This document shows positions 41,157 through 48,986 of a stretch of 64,000 nt of DNA, piece after piece. Position 1 is the stretch's first letter. Each line of letters opens with the position of its first letter. A model generated the notes under the pieces. That model saw only the letters and a program-made list of their open reading frames with translations. It was not told where the DNA came from and ran no database searches. Location: assembly GCF_036226465.1 (NCBI RefSeq), contig NZ_CP108476.1, positions 3,038,001-3,102,000 on the forward strand, written 5' to 3'. Both the position numbers and the translations under genes were made by a program. The DNA is from Kitasatospora sp. NBC_01250. Its GTDB lineage: Bacteria > Actinomycetota > Actinomycetes > Streptomycetales > Streptomycetaceae.

Positions 41157-42248
41157 ATGACCACGGCCACCGCCATCGCCGGCGTCCCCCTCGCACCAGG
41201 TAGTGCCACCGTCGAATTCCGCTCGCTGCGGCGGGCGTTCGGCTCGACCGTCGCACTGGACGGGCTCGACCTGACCGTCCACCCGGGCGAGCTGCTCGCC
41301 CTGCTGGGCCCCTCCGGCTGCGGCAAGACCACCGCGCTGCGGATCCTGGCGGGCTTCGAGACCCACGACTCGGGCGAGGTGCTGGTCGACGGCACGGACG
41401 TCACCCGGATCCCGGCGCACAAGCGCGACGCGGGCATGGTGTTCCAGTCCTACAGCCTCTTCCCGCACCTGACCGCCGTGGACAACGTCTCGTTCGGGCT
41501 CAAGATGCGGGGCGTGGGCAAGGAGGAGCGCCGCAAGCGGGCGCTGGAGCTGCTGGAGCTGGTCGGCCTGCCGCAGCGCGCCGGGCACTACCCGCACCAG
41601 ATGTCCGGCGGCCAGCAGCAGCGCATCGCGCTGGCCCGGGCGCTGGCCCTGCAGCCGCGGGTGCTGCTGCTGGACGAGCCGCTCTCGGCGCTGGACGCCA
41701 AGGTCCGGCTCAACCTGCGCGAGGAGATCCGCCGGCTGCAGCAGGAGCTCGGCATCACCACCCTGTTCGTGACCCACGACCAGGAGGAGGCACTGTCGAT
41801 GGCCGACCGGGTCGCGGTGCTGCGCGCCGGGCGCCTGGAGCAGTGCGACACCCCCAGCCAGCTCTACGCCCGCCCCACCACCGCCTTCGTCGCCCAGTTC
41901 GTCGGCACCATGAGCCGCATCCCCGCCGCCCGCTCCGGCGACGGCGTCGAGGTGCTCGGCCGCCGCCACGCGGTGGACGGCGCGGTGCCCGCCGCCGGCG
42001 AGCTGGACGTCCTGGTCCGGCCCGAGAACGTCGGCCTGACCCCGGACGGGACGGGCAACGCGGTGGTCGTCGGCGCCAGCTTCCTGGGCGCGGTCACCCG
42101 GCTGACCGTCCGGCTCACCGACGGCACCGAGGTCAAGTCGGACCTGCCCACCGAGGAGGCCGCCGCGCTTCCGATCGGCGGCGGCGCCACCGTGAGCCTG
42201 CCCGAGCGCCCCGTCCTGGTGGACGTCCGCGCCGGCGCCGGGCAGTGA
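41157..42248 (+). CDS. ABC importer ATPase (phosphonate)
   Basis: The 363-residue ATPase has Walker A GPSGCGKT at residues 51-58, the Q-loop FQSYSLFPHLT, signature MSGGQQQR, Walker B VLLLDEP and the switch His in FVTHDQEEA. A C-terminal TOBE domain (residues about 270-360) is typical of the PotA/AEP-transporter group. Start ATG has aggag upstream. The stop overlaps the next gene (GTGA). Confidence 0.95.
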   Translation: MTTATAIAGVPLAPGSATVEFRSLRRAFGSTVALDGLDLTVHPGELLALLGPSGCGKTTALRILAGFETHDSGEVLVDGTDVTRIPAHKRDAGMVFQSYSLFPHLTAVDNVSFGLKMRGVGKEERRKRALELLELVGLPQRAGHYPHQMSGGQQQRIALARALALQPRVLLLDEPLSALDAKVRLNLREEIRRLQQELGITTLFVTHDQEEALSMADRVAVLRAGRLEQCDTPSQLYARPTTAFVAQFVGTMSRIPAARSGDGVEVLGRRHAVDGAVPAAGELDVLVRPENVGLTPDGTGNAVVVGASFLGAVTRLTVRLTDGTEVKSDLPTEEAAALPIGGGATVSLPERPVLVDVRAGAGQ

Positions 42249-42943
42249 TCGCCGCGATGACCACTGCGCTGCAGCCCCAGGCCGGACTGCCCCAAGCCGT
42301 CCTGTTCGACATGGACGGCACCCTGGTCGACACCGAGCACCTCTGGTGGTCGGCCACCGCCGAGATCGCCGCCGAACTGGGCCACCGGCTCGGCGATTCG
42401 GACCAGTCCGAGGTGCTCGGCCACGCCGTCGAGCACACCGCGGCCCACCTGGACCGGGTGGTGGCCCACTCCCCGGGCGCGACCGTGCTGGCCGCCCGGC
42501 TCAACGAGGCGTTCATCACCAGGGTCGCCGCCCAGGTGGTGCCGCGCCCCGGGGCGCTGGCCCTGCTGAGCCGGCTGCGCGAGGCCGCGGTGCCCACCGC
42601 GCTGGTCTCCGCCTCGCCCCGGCAGGTGGTCGACCTGGTCCTCACCCACCTGGGGGCCGACTGGTTCGCCGTCACGCTGGCCGCCGAGGACACCCCGCGC
42701 ACCAAGCCGGACCCCGCGCCCTACCTGGCCGCCGCCGCCCACCTGGGCCTGGACCCGGCGGCCTGCGTGGCGGTCGAGGACACCCCGACCGGCGTCGCCT
42801 CCGCGCACGCGGCGGGCTGCGCGGTGCTGGCGGTGCCCTCCTCCGCGGTCACGATGCCGTCCGGCCCCGGGATCACCCTGCTGGGCAGCCTCACCGAGGC
42901 GGACCTGCCGTTGCTGGCCGGGCTGACCGGTCCGCGAGAATAG
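42245..42943 (+). CDS. HAD-family phosphatase, beta-phosphoglucomutase-like
   Basis: A HAD hydrolase of 232 residues with the nucleophile motif FDMDGTLVDTE, motif II SAS, motif III Lys in PRTKPDPAPY and the acidic motif VEDTPTGVASAHAAG. The helical cap after motif I places it in the phosphoglycolate phosphatase/beta-phosphoglucomutase group. It is not a phosphonoacetaldehyde hydrolase: the second motif I Asp is present and no PhnX-type cap Lys is seen. GTG 42245 overlaps the ATPase stop (GTGA); ATG 42257 is an alternative. Location in the importer operon suggests a phosphate ester produced during phosphonate use as substrate, which is inference. Confidence 0.85.
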   Translation: MIAAMTTALQPQAGLPQAVLFDMDGTLVDTEHLWWSATAEIAAELGHRLGDSDQSEVLGHAVEHTAAHLDRVVAHSPGATVLAARLNEAFITRVAAQVVPRPGALALLSRLREAAVPTALVSASPRQVVDLVLTHLGADWFAVTLAAEDTPRTKPDPAPYLAAAAHLGLDPAACVAVEDTPTGVASAHAAGCAVLAVPSSAVTMPSGPGITLLGSLTEADLPLLAGLTGPRE

Positions 42944-42948
42944 CGCTC

Positions 42949-43269
42949 ATGCCCTATCTGCTCCTCACCTTCGCCATCCTGAGCGAGGTCTGCGCCACCA
43001 GCTGCCTGAAACTCACCGACGGCTTCAGCAGGCTGTGGCCCAGCGTGGGCGTGGGGATCGGCTATGTGCTCTCCTTCGTGCTGCTGGGCCGGGCACTGAA
43101 GCACATACCGGTCTCGGTCGCCTACGCCGTCTGGTCCGGCGCCGGGACGGCGGCGGTGGCCGCGATCGGCGTGGCCGCCTTCGGCGAGCAACTGGGCAAA
43201 CCGCAGCTGGCGGGGATCGCGCTCATCATCCTGGGCGTGGTGCTGCTCAACCTGCGCGCCTCGCACTGA
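42949..43269 (+). CDS. Small multidrug resistance (SMR) family transporter
   Basis: A 106-residue protein with four membrane helices. The conserved Glu of helix 1 is Glu13 (FAILSEVCATSCLK), followed by LKHIPVSVAYAVWSGAGTAAVAAIG and the GIALIILGVVLLNL end. SMR dimers export quaternary ammonium or guanidinium compounds by proton exchange. It is the last gene of the importer operon, six bases after the HAD gene. Export of a cationic breakdown product such as a betaine or methylamine would fit the oxidative pathway but is speculation. Confidence 0.9.
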   Translation: MPYLLLTFAILSEVCATSCLKLTDGFSRLWPSVGVGIGYVLSFVLLGRALKHIPVSVAYAVWSGAGTAAVAAIGVAAFGEQLGKPQLAGIALIILGVVLLNLRASH

Positions 43270-43383
43270 CGCACCTCCGCACACCCTTCGAGCCCTGGGA
43301 CCCCGTCCCGGGGCTCGAGCCTTTCCCCGGCCGCGAGCCTTTCCCCGGCCGCGAGCGGCGAGTTCGACGGATTCCCGACTGTC

Positions 43384-43416
43384 CGTCATACGGCGTTCAT
43401 GCACCGTCCGTCACGG
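43384..43416 (+). promoter_or_regulatory. Possible PHO box upstream of the EEP/phospholipase operon
   Basis: Three consecutive 11-base units, cgtcatacggc, gttcatgcacc and gtccgtcacgg, partly match the PhoP repeat unit; the first two keep the GTCAT/GTTCAT core. They lie 86-118 bases before the proposed start and 28 bases before operator site C, the same order as at the importer promoter. Weaker than the 38008 box. Confidence 0.45.
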
Positions 43417-43443
43417 ATCGCCTGAATGTGGGCAGTGTTCTGC

Positions 43444-43471
43444 GGCCCGAGTTGTTCAGCCAACTCGGGCC
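43444..43471 (+). promoter_or_regulatory. Phosphonate-regulon operator, site C
   Basis: ggcccgagttg and caactcgggcc form perfect 11-bp arms around the six-base spacer ttcagc; read on the minus strand the core is GAGTTG-GCTGAA-CAACTC. The site lies 31-58 bases before the EEP-protein start, placing the two lipid-degrading genes in the same predicted regulon. Confidence 0.8.
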
Positions 43472-43501
43472 GTGTCGAAGCCCCTGACCGACAGGATTCC
43501 C

Positions 43502-44923
43502 GTGGCCACAGGCAGCTCCCTCGCGCTCAGCAGCCCGCCCAGCCCCACCGAGGGTGACAAGCTCACCTTCCACTGGAGCACCGACGTGCCCGACGCCACC
43601 AACTGGGTCGGGATCTACGACGGCACCCGCCAGCCGGGCAACGGCTCCTCCCTCGTCTGGAAGTACACCCCCGGCACCTCGGGCGACCTCACGCTCGACA
43701 CCTCCGCGCTGACCGGCGGCCCGTACACGGCCTACCTGCTGGCCAAGGACGGCTACGCGGTCCTCGCGCAGAGCGCGCCGTTCAGCTTCGCGCCCAAGCC
43801 CGCCGTCGTCCCGCCGCACAGCGCGGTGGACGCGCTGACCGCGACGCCGGCGGCGCCGGGCGCCCCGGTGCGCATCGCGCTGGGCGGGCTGTGGGCGCGG
43901 CCGGCCGGGAACCCGGCGGGGAGCGCGACGTTCCGGCGGGCCGGCGGCGACTCCTGGCTCTCGGTCGCCGCGGACGGCACGGTCACCGGCACCGCGCCGG
44001 GCACGGCGCTCGCGCGCCCCGCGGTCGTCACGGTCGGGGTGCGCGACAGCGCGGGGGCGCAGGACACCGTCACCGTGCAGCTGCCGGTCGTCGAGCCGAA
44101 GGGCAAGCAGACTCTCAAGGTGGCCAGTTGGAACCTCTGGGACGCCGGCACGCACAGCACCGACGGCTTCGAGAAGCAGTTGCGGGTGATCCTCACCCAG
44201 GGCTGGGACGTGGTGGGCCTGCAGGAGACCGCCGGTGCGGGCGCGCAGCGACTGGCCGACGCGCTCGGCTGGTACGCCTACCAGAGCGCGGGCAGCGTCG
44301 GCGTGCTGAGCCGCTACCCGCTGGCCGACGTCACCCCGGCGACCGCCGCGCTGCCCGCCGCCGGGGTCACCGTGCAGCTGCCGAACGGCACCGGCATCCG
44401 GCTGTGGACGGTGCACCTGGACGAGAACTCCTACGGCCCGTACGCGATCCAGGACGGCCGCACGCCGGCCGAGGTGATCGCCGCCGAGACCGCCTCGGTG
44501 CGCTACCAGCAGGCCCAGGCGCTGGTGGCCGCGATCAAGGCGGAGAACAAGGGCCCGGTGATCCTGGCCGGCGAGCTCTCCTCGCCCTCGCACCTGGACT
44601 GGACCGCGGCCACCCGCGGCACCGCGCTCGCCTGGCCGGTCAGCGAGGCGTTCCAGGCCGCCGGGCTGACCGACAGCTTCCGCGAGGACCACCCGGACCC
44701 GGCCAGGACCCCCGGCACCACCTGGTCGCCCACCCGCAAGGCACGCGGCGGCAGGCCCGAGCCGCAGGACCGGATCGACTACGTCCTCTACGCCGACACC
44801 GGGCGGATCGAGCTGCGCGAGGCGCACGTGATCGCCACCGGCTGGCCCGCCGCGGACCCGGACACCGCCGCCAACGGCTGGCCTTCGGACACCGCCGCCG
44901 CCGTCGCGACCTTCGCGCTCTGA
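43502..44923 (+). CDS. Endonuclease/exonuclease/phosphatase-fold protein with beta-sandwich N-domain
   Basis: The 473-residue protein has an N-terminal phosphatase-type beta-sandwich (residues about 5-105, LTFHWSTDVPDATNWVGIYDG) and a second Ig-like stretch (about 110-200). The EEP fold spans 205-473. EEP motifs are partly kept: ASWNLWD (Asn), GLQET (Glu) and IDYVLY (Asp). The usual GDxN is GELSS and the final SDH is SDTAAA, so two catalytic residues appear replaced. No signal peptide is visible with GTG 43502 (agga five bases upstream). It precedes the phospholipase by 14 bases. It may be a phosphodiesterase with altered chemistry or an inactive binding protein. Confidence 0.78.
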   Translation: MATGSSLALSSPPSPTEGDKLTFHWSTDVPDATNWVGIYDGTRQPGNGSSLVWKYTPGTSGDLTLDTSALTGGPYTAYLLAKDGYAVLAQSAPFSFAPKPAVVPPHSAVDALTATPAAPGAPVRIALGGLWARPAGNPAGSATFRRAGGDSWLSVAADGTVTGTAPGTALARPAVVTVGVRDSAGAQDTVTVQLPVVEPKGKQTLKVASWNLWDAGTHSTDGFEKQLRVILTQGWDVVGLQETAGAGAQRLADALGWYAYQSAGSVGVLSRYPLADVTPATAALPAAGVTVQLPNGTGIRLWTVHLDENSYGPYAIQDGRTPAEVIAAETASVRYQQAQALVAAIKAENKGPVILAGELSSPSHLDWTAATRGTALAWPVSEAFQAAGLTDSFREDHPDPARTPGTTWSPTRKARGGRPEPQDRIDYVLYADTGRIELREAHVIATGWPAADPDTAANGWPSDTAAAVATFAL

Positions 44924-44937
44924 AAGGGCCACACCTG

Positions 44938-46932
44938 ATGACCGAGTTGAACCGCCGTACCGTCATGGGCGCCGCCGCCGCGACGGCCGCCGCCGCCGTG
45001 GTCGGACTCCCCGGCACCGCGCAGGCCAAGGAGACCGACGGCAAGGGCGCCAGTGGCAGGGGCAGCCACGCCGGTGACGTCACCGACGTCAAGCACGTGG
45101 TCGTCCTGATGCAGGAGAACCGCAGCTTCGACCACTACTTCGGCTCGCTGAACGGCGTGCGCGGCTTCGCCGACAAGCAGGCGCTGACCTTCCCGAACGG
45201 CGACCCGGTCTTCCGGCAGCCGGACCCGGGCCGCAGCGACGGCGGCGTGATGCTGCCGTACCGGATGGACACCACCCGGTACAACGCGCAGAACGCCGCC
45301 GGCCTCGCGCACGACTGGGCCACCGGCCACCAGGCGATCAACAACGGCGCGATGAACAAGTGGGTGGCCGCCAAGGGCGAGCGCACCATGGGCTACTTCA
45401 CCCGCGAGGACATCCCCTACCAGTACGCGCTGGCCGACGCGTTCACCCTCTGCGACGCGTACTTCTGCTCGCTGGCCGGCCCCACCGACCCGAACCGCCT
45501 CTACCTGTGGACCGGCACCTCGGGCCCGGGGCGGGACGGCACCACCGGCCCGTGGATCGACAACACCCCGGTCACCCAGAACCCGGTGGCCGACTGGACC
45601 ACCTACGCCGAGCGGCTCGAAGCGGCCGGCATCAGCTGGCGGGTCTACCACAACCCGAGCGAGGACGACCGCACCGGCGACTACGACGACAACGCGCTGA
45701 GCTACTTCAAGCAGTTCCACAACTTCCCCACCACCGACCCGCGTTACATCAACGCGATGACGAAGTTCGACCCCACCGACTTCGACCGGCACTGCAAGGA
45801 CGGCTCGCTGCCCACCGTCTCCTGGCTGGTCGCGCCCTACCTGTTCTGCGAACACCCCAACGCCAGCCCGGACTACGGCGCCCACTGGGTGAACACCGCA
45901 CTGCAGTCGCTGATGTCCAACCCGGAGGTCTGGCAGCACACCGTCTTCCTGGTCATGTACGACGAGAACGACGGCTACTTCGACCACCACGTCCCGCCCG
46001 CCCCCGAGCCCGGCACCCCCGAGGAGTTCACCCAGGGACGGGCGATCGGGCTCGGCAACCGGGTGCCGCTCTGGGTCGCCTCGCCCTGGTCGCGCGGCGG
46101 CTGGGTCAACTCCCAGGTCTTCGACCACACCTCGGTGCTGCGGTTCCTCGAGCAGGTCACCGGGGTGCAGGAGCCGAACATCTCGCAGTGGCGGCGCACC
46201 GTCTGCGGCGACCTGACCAGCTGCTTCGACTTCACCAAGCCGGACTTCTCGATCCCGCAACTGCCCGACACCACCGCACTGATGGCCAAGGCGGACGCGA
46301 ACGCCTCGCTCCCGCCGGTCGCGCTGCCCAAGAGCGGAACCCAGTCGATGCCGCCCCAGGAGCGCGGCGACCGCCCGCACCGCACCCTGCCGTACCGCCC
46401 GTGGGCCGACATCGACGTGGACCGGGCCAGTGGCAGGGTCACCTGCACGATGACCAACTTCGGCACGGTCGGCTACTCCTTCATGGTCTACCCGAACATC
46501 CAACTGCCTTTCGCCGCGACCCCGTTCACCGTGGAGCCGGGCGCGAGCAAGACCTACGTCTGGGACGCCTCGACCACCGACGGCCGCTACGACTTCACGG
46601 TGCACGGCGCCGACGGCTTCGTCACCCGGTTCGCCGGCACGGTGACCCGCCTGGAGCAGGAGGACGTGGCGGTGCCGATCGTCTCGGCGGACCTGCGCGA
46701 CCCGAAGTCGATCCGCTTCGAGCTGGCCAACGACGGCGCGGGGCAGGTGAGCTTCACCGCCACCGGCAACGACTTCGCGGGCACGCCGCAGACCGTCTGG
46801 GTCGGCGCCGGGCGCACCACCCGGATCGACTGGCCGCTCGACCCGCAGGGCCGCTACGACGTCACGGTCACGGCCGGCACCGGCACCCGCTTCGCCCAGC
46901 GCTACGCGGGCTGGGCGCACCCGCAGCGCTGA
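44938..46932 (+). CDS. Phosphocholine-type phospholipase C, Tat-exported
   Basis: A 664-residue exported phosphoesterase of the non-haemolytic PLC/acid phosphatase A superfamily. The Tat signal has NRRTVMG followed by a hydrophobic run to about residue 31. The catalytic domain includes VVVLMQENRSFDHYFG, HDWATGHQAINNG, SLAGPTDPNRLYLWTGT and VMYDENDGYFDHHVPPAP. The C-terminal 200 residues form the two repeated beta-domains typical of the family. It releases phosphocholine-like head groups from lipids. Here it shares promoter, operator site C and a possible PHO box with the EEP-like gene, so it is likely induced with the phosphonate genes. It ends at the 46946-46978 hairpin. Confidence 0.92.
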   Translation: MTELNRRTVMGAAAATAAAAVVGLPGTAQAKETDGKGASGRGSHAGDVTDVKHVVVLMQENRSFDHYFGSLNGVRGFADKQALTFPNGDPVFRQPDPGRSDGGVMLPYRMDTTRYNAQNAAGLAHDWATGHQAINNGAMNKWVAAKGERTMGYFTREDIPYQYALADAFTLCDAYFCSLAGPTDPNRLYLWTGTSGPGRDGTTGPWIDNTPVTQNPVADWTTYAERLEAAGISWRVYHNPSEDDRTGDYDDNALSYFKQFHNFPTTDPRYINAMTKFDPTDFDRHCKDGSLPTVSWLVAPYLFCEHPNASPDYGAHWVNTALQSLMSNPEVWQHTVFLVMYDENDGYFDHHVPPAPEPGTPEEFTQGRAIGLGNRVPLWVASPWSRGGWVNSQVFDHTSVLRFLEQVTGVQEPNISQWRRTVCGDLTSCFDFTKPDFSIPQLPDTTALMAKADANASLPPVALPKSGTQSMPPQERGDRPHRTLPYRPWADIDVDRASGRVTCTMTNFGTVGYSFMVYPNIQLPFAATPFTVEPGASKTYVWDASTTDGRYDFTVHGADGFVTRFAGTVTRLEQEDVAVPIVSADLRDPKSIRFELANDGAGQVSFTATGNDFAGTPQTVWVGAGRTTRIDWPLDPQGRYDVTVTAGTGTRFAQRYAGWAHPQR

Positions 46933-46945
46933 CCGGAGCCGAATG

Positions 46946-46978
46946 GCCGTGCTGCGGTCTGTCGGACCGCAGCACGGC
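46946..46978 (+). terminator. 14-bp stem-loop after the phospholipase gene
   Basis: Arms 46946-46959 and 46965-46978 are perfectly complementary around a five-base loop (tgtcg), starting 14 bases after the stop. The remaining gap to 47170 shows no gene. Confidence 0.85.
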
Positions 46979-47170
46979 AGCCCGTATTCTCGTCGACCAC
47001 ACACGGCCGCAAATACTCCCGGGCCGACCCGACCTGGAATCCGCCGTTCCTCTCGAATCAGGTTCGGACCCCGAAGATTCGATCAATGTGCGATCCACTC
47101 GGCGAAAGATCCCGGGCGTTCCGGCAACCGGAATTCCGCCTTTCCGCGGGCCCGCGCCGGGCGCGACCCG

Positions 47171-48805
47171 CTACCCCGCGGTCTCCGCCAGATGGCTGCG
47201 GCCCGAACGCACGCCCCAGAAGAAGGCCGCCAGGCCGCAGCCGCCGACCGCGAGCGAGTCGTAGGGCTTGGGCACCAGGTTGCTGCCGCCGAAGCCGCCG
47301 ACCGCGGAGAACGCCAGCAGCGCGAGCAGCCAGGCGATCAGCCAGGCGCCCTTGCGCAGTTCGCGCAGCAGCTGGGCGGCCGGCTCCCCGCGCCGGGTGA
47401 CCCAGAACAGCGGCAGCCCCAGCAGGGTCAGCGGCACGGTCACCCGCAGCCGGTGCCAGGCCGACCAGTAGACGAACAGGGTGGCCACCACGAAGGCGAG
47501 CGGCGCCACCCAGCGCAGTGCGGGCGAGCGCCCGGCCGCCCGCGCCGGGTCGCCCACGCGCAGCGTGCGGGCGGCGACGGCGGAGGTCGCGTACACCATC
47601 AGCAGCAGGTCCCCGAGGGTGCTGACGATGTCCTGCCAGCCGCCGAGCGGCACCAGGAACATCGCGGTGATCGCCGTGTTGAGCACCAGCGCCCGCCGGG
47701 GGATGCCGGAGCCGGCATGCACCCGCCGGAACCAGCGCGGCAGCGTGCCGTTCTTCGCCAGTGCGTAGGTGCGCCGGGCGGTGGCCGCCAGCCCCACCAG
47801 CGCGGAGCCGCCGGGCGACAGCACGGCGTCCGCGTACATCACCATGGAGAGCCAGTGCAGGTTGAGCAGCAGGGCCAGCTCCGCAAAGGGCGAGTCGAAC
47901 GCCACCCCCTGCCAGCCGCCCGCCAGGTCGCGCTCCGGCACGGCGACCAGGAAGGCCAGCTGCAGCCCCAGGTACAGCACCACCGCCAGGGCCAGGCCGG
48001 TGAGCACCGAGCGCGGCACGTCCCGGCGCGGGTCGCGGACCTCGCCGGAGAACTCCACCGGCGACTGGAAGCCGTTGAAGGCGTAGACGATGCCGCCCAC
48101 CGAGAGCGCGGTCAGCCCGGCCGACCAGCCGTAGGGGGCGAAGCCGCCGTGCCCGTGCCCGCTCAGCCGCCCCGGCTCGAAGCGCGCGCTGACCAGCAGC
48201 AGCACCACCGTGAGCACCGGGACCACCAGCTTGACCGCGGTCACCAGCAGGTTGACCCGGGCGAACAGCCGCACGCCGAAGGCGTTGAGCACGCCGAGCA
48301 GCACGGTGATGGCCAGCGCCAGCAGCACCCCGCTCCAGGTCAGCCGCGAGCCGTCGTACAGCTGGGGCCGCCAGTGCGCGAGGTACTGCACGATCGCCGC
48401 GACCTCGGCGGCGTTGGCCCCCACCGCCAGCAGCACGGCCCAGCCGAGCATGGCGGCCACCAGCGGTCCGTTGGCGTACAGCGGCCAGCGCACCGTGCCG
48501 CCGGCCTCGGGGCGCGAGGCGCCCAGGTCCACCATCACCAGGGCGACCAGCGCGGCCAGCGCGCCGCCGGCCAGCCAGCAGAGCAGGGAGAGCGGCCCGG
48601 CGATCCGCGCCGCGTACATCGCGGCGAACAGCCAGCCGGAGCCGATGATGTCCCCGAGCCCGATCCCCGCCAGCCGCCAGTACCCCAGCTGGCGATGGAG
48701 CCTGCGCTCCTGGCCGTGCGCCGCACCCCCTTCCTGCGTTCCGCACCGGGCCGTATCGGCGGACGGCGGCGAATCCCGCGGGACGGGCTGCGAAGAGGAG
48801 GACAT
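47171..48805 (-). CDS. APC-family amino acid/polyamine permease
   Basis: A 544-residue transporter with about 12 helices. The first helix carries the family signature LAGIGLGDIIGSGWLFA near residues 45-61, then GGTVRWPLYANGPLVAAMLGW and, in helix 6, IVYAFNGFQSPVEFSGEVRDPRRDVPRS. These fit the APC/basic amino acid-polyamine group. The N-terminal 35 residues are polar. It diverges from the MFS gene across 181 AT-richer bases. Whether it serves the phosphonate pathway, for example amino acid handling, is not shown. Confidence 0.88.
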   Translation of the reverse strand: MSSSSQPVPRDSPPSADTARCGTQEGGAAHGQERRLHRQLGYWRLAGIGLGDIIGSGWLFAAMYAARIAGPLSLLCWLAGGALAALVALVMVDLGASRPEAGGTVRWPLYANGPLVAAMLGWAVLLAVGANAAEVAAIVQYLAHWRPQLYDGSRLTWSGVLLALAITVLLGVLNAFGVRLFARVNLLVTAVKLVVPVLTVVLLLVSARFEPGRLSGHGHGGFAPYGWSAGLTALSVGGIVYAFNGFQSPVEFSGEVRDPRRDVPRSVLTGLALAVVLYLGLQLAFLVAVPERDLAGGWQGVAFDSPFAELALLLNLHWLSMVMYADAVLSPGGSALVGLAATARRTYALAKNGTLPRWFRRVHAGSGIPRRALVLNTAITAMFLVPLGGWQDIVSTLGDLLLMVYATSAVAARTLRVGDPARAAGRSPALRWVAPLAFVVATLFVYWSAWHRLRVTVPLTLLGLPLFWVTRRGEPAAQLLRELRKGAWLIAWLLALLAFSAVGGFGGSNLVPKPYDSLAVGGCGLAAFFWGVRSGRSHLAETAG

Positions 48806-48986
48806 CCCCCATCTCTACCGCGACGATGAAATGACCATGCGTATAGAGAGCACTCTGTCACTGGGACGCAGTAGTCGGTCCACCGGCGCCAGGAAACGTC
48901 CTCATCTGGGTACCGTAAATATGGCAACTGTAGCTGAAAAGAGTGACCGGGCACTCACCCCCCGGGAGTCTCCCTAATCTGCCGAT

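Noticed and set aside
42245..42943. HAD protein of the importer operon as phosphonoacetaldehyde hydrolase
   Set aside because: Motif I is DMDGT with both Asp residues and no cap Lys of the PhnX type is seen. The protein at 54283-54987 has both PhnX features instead.
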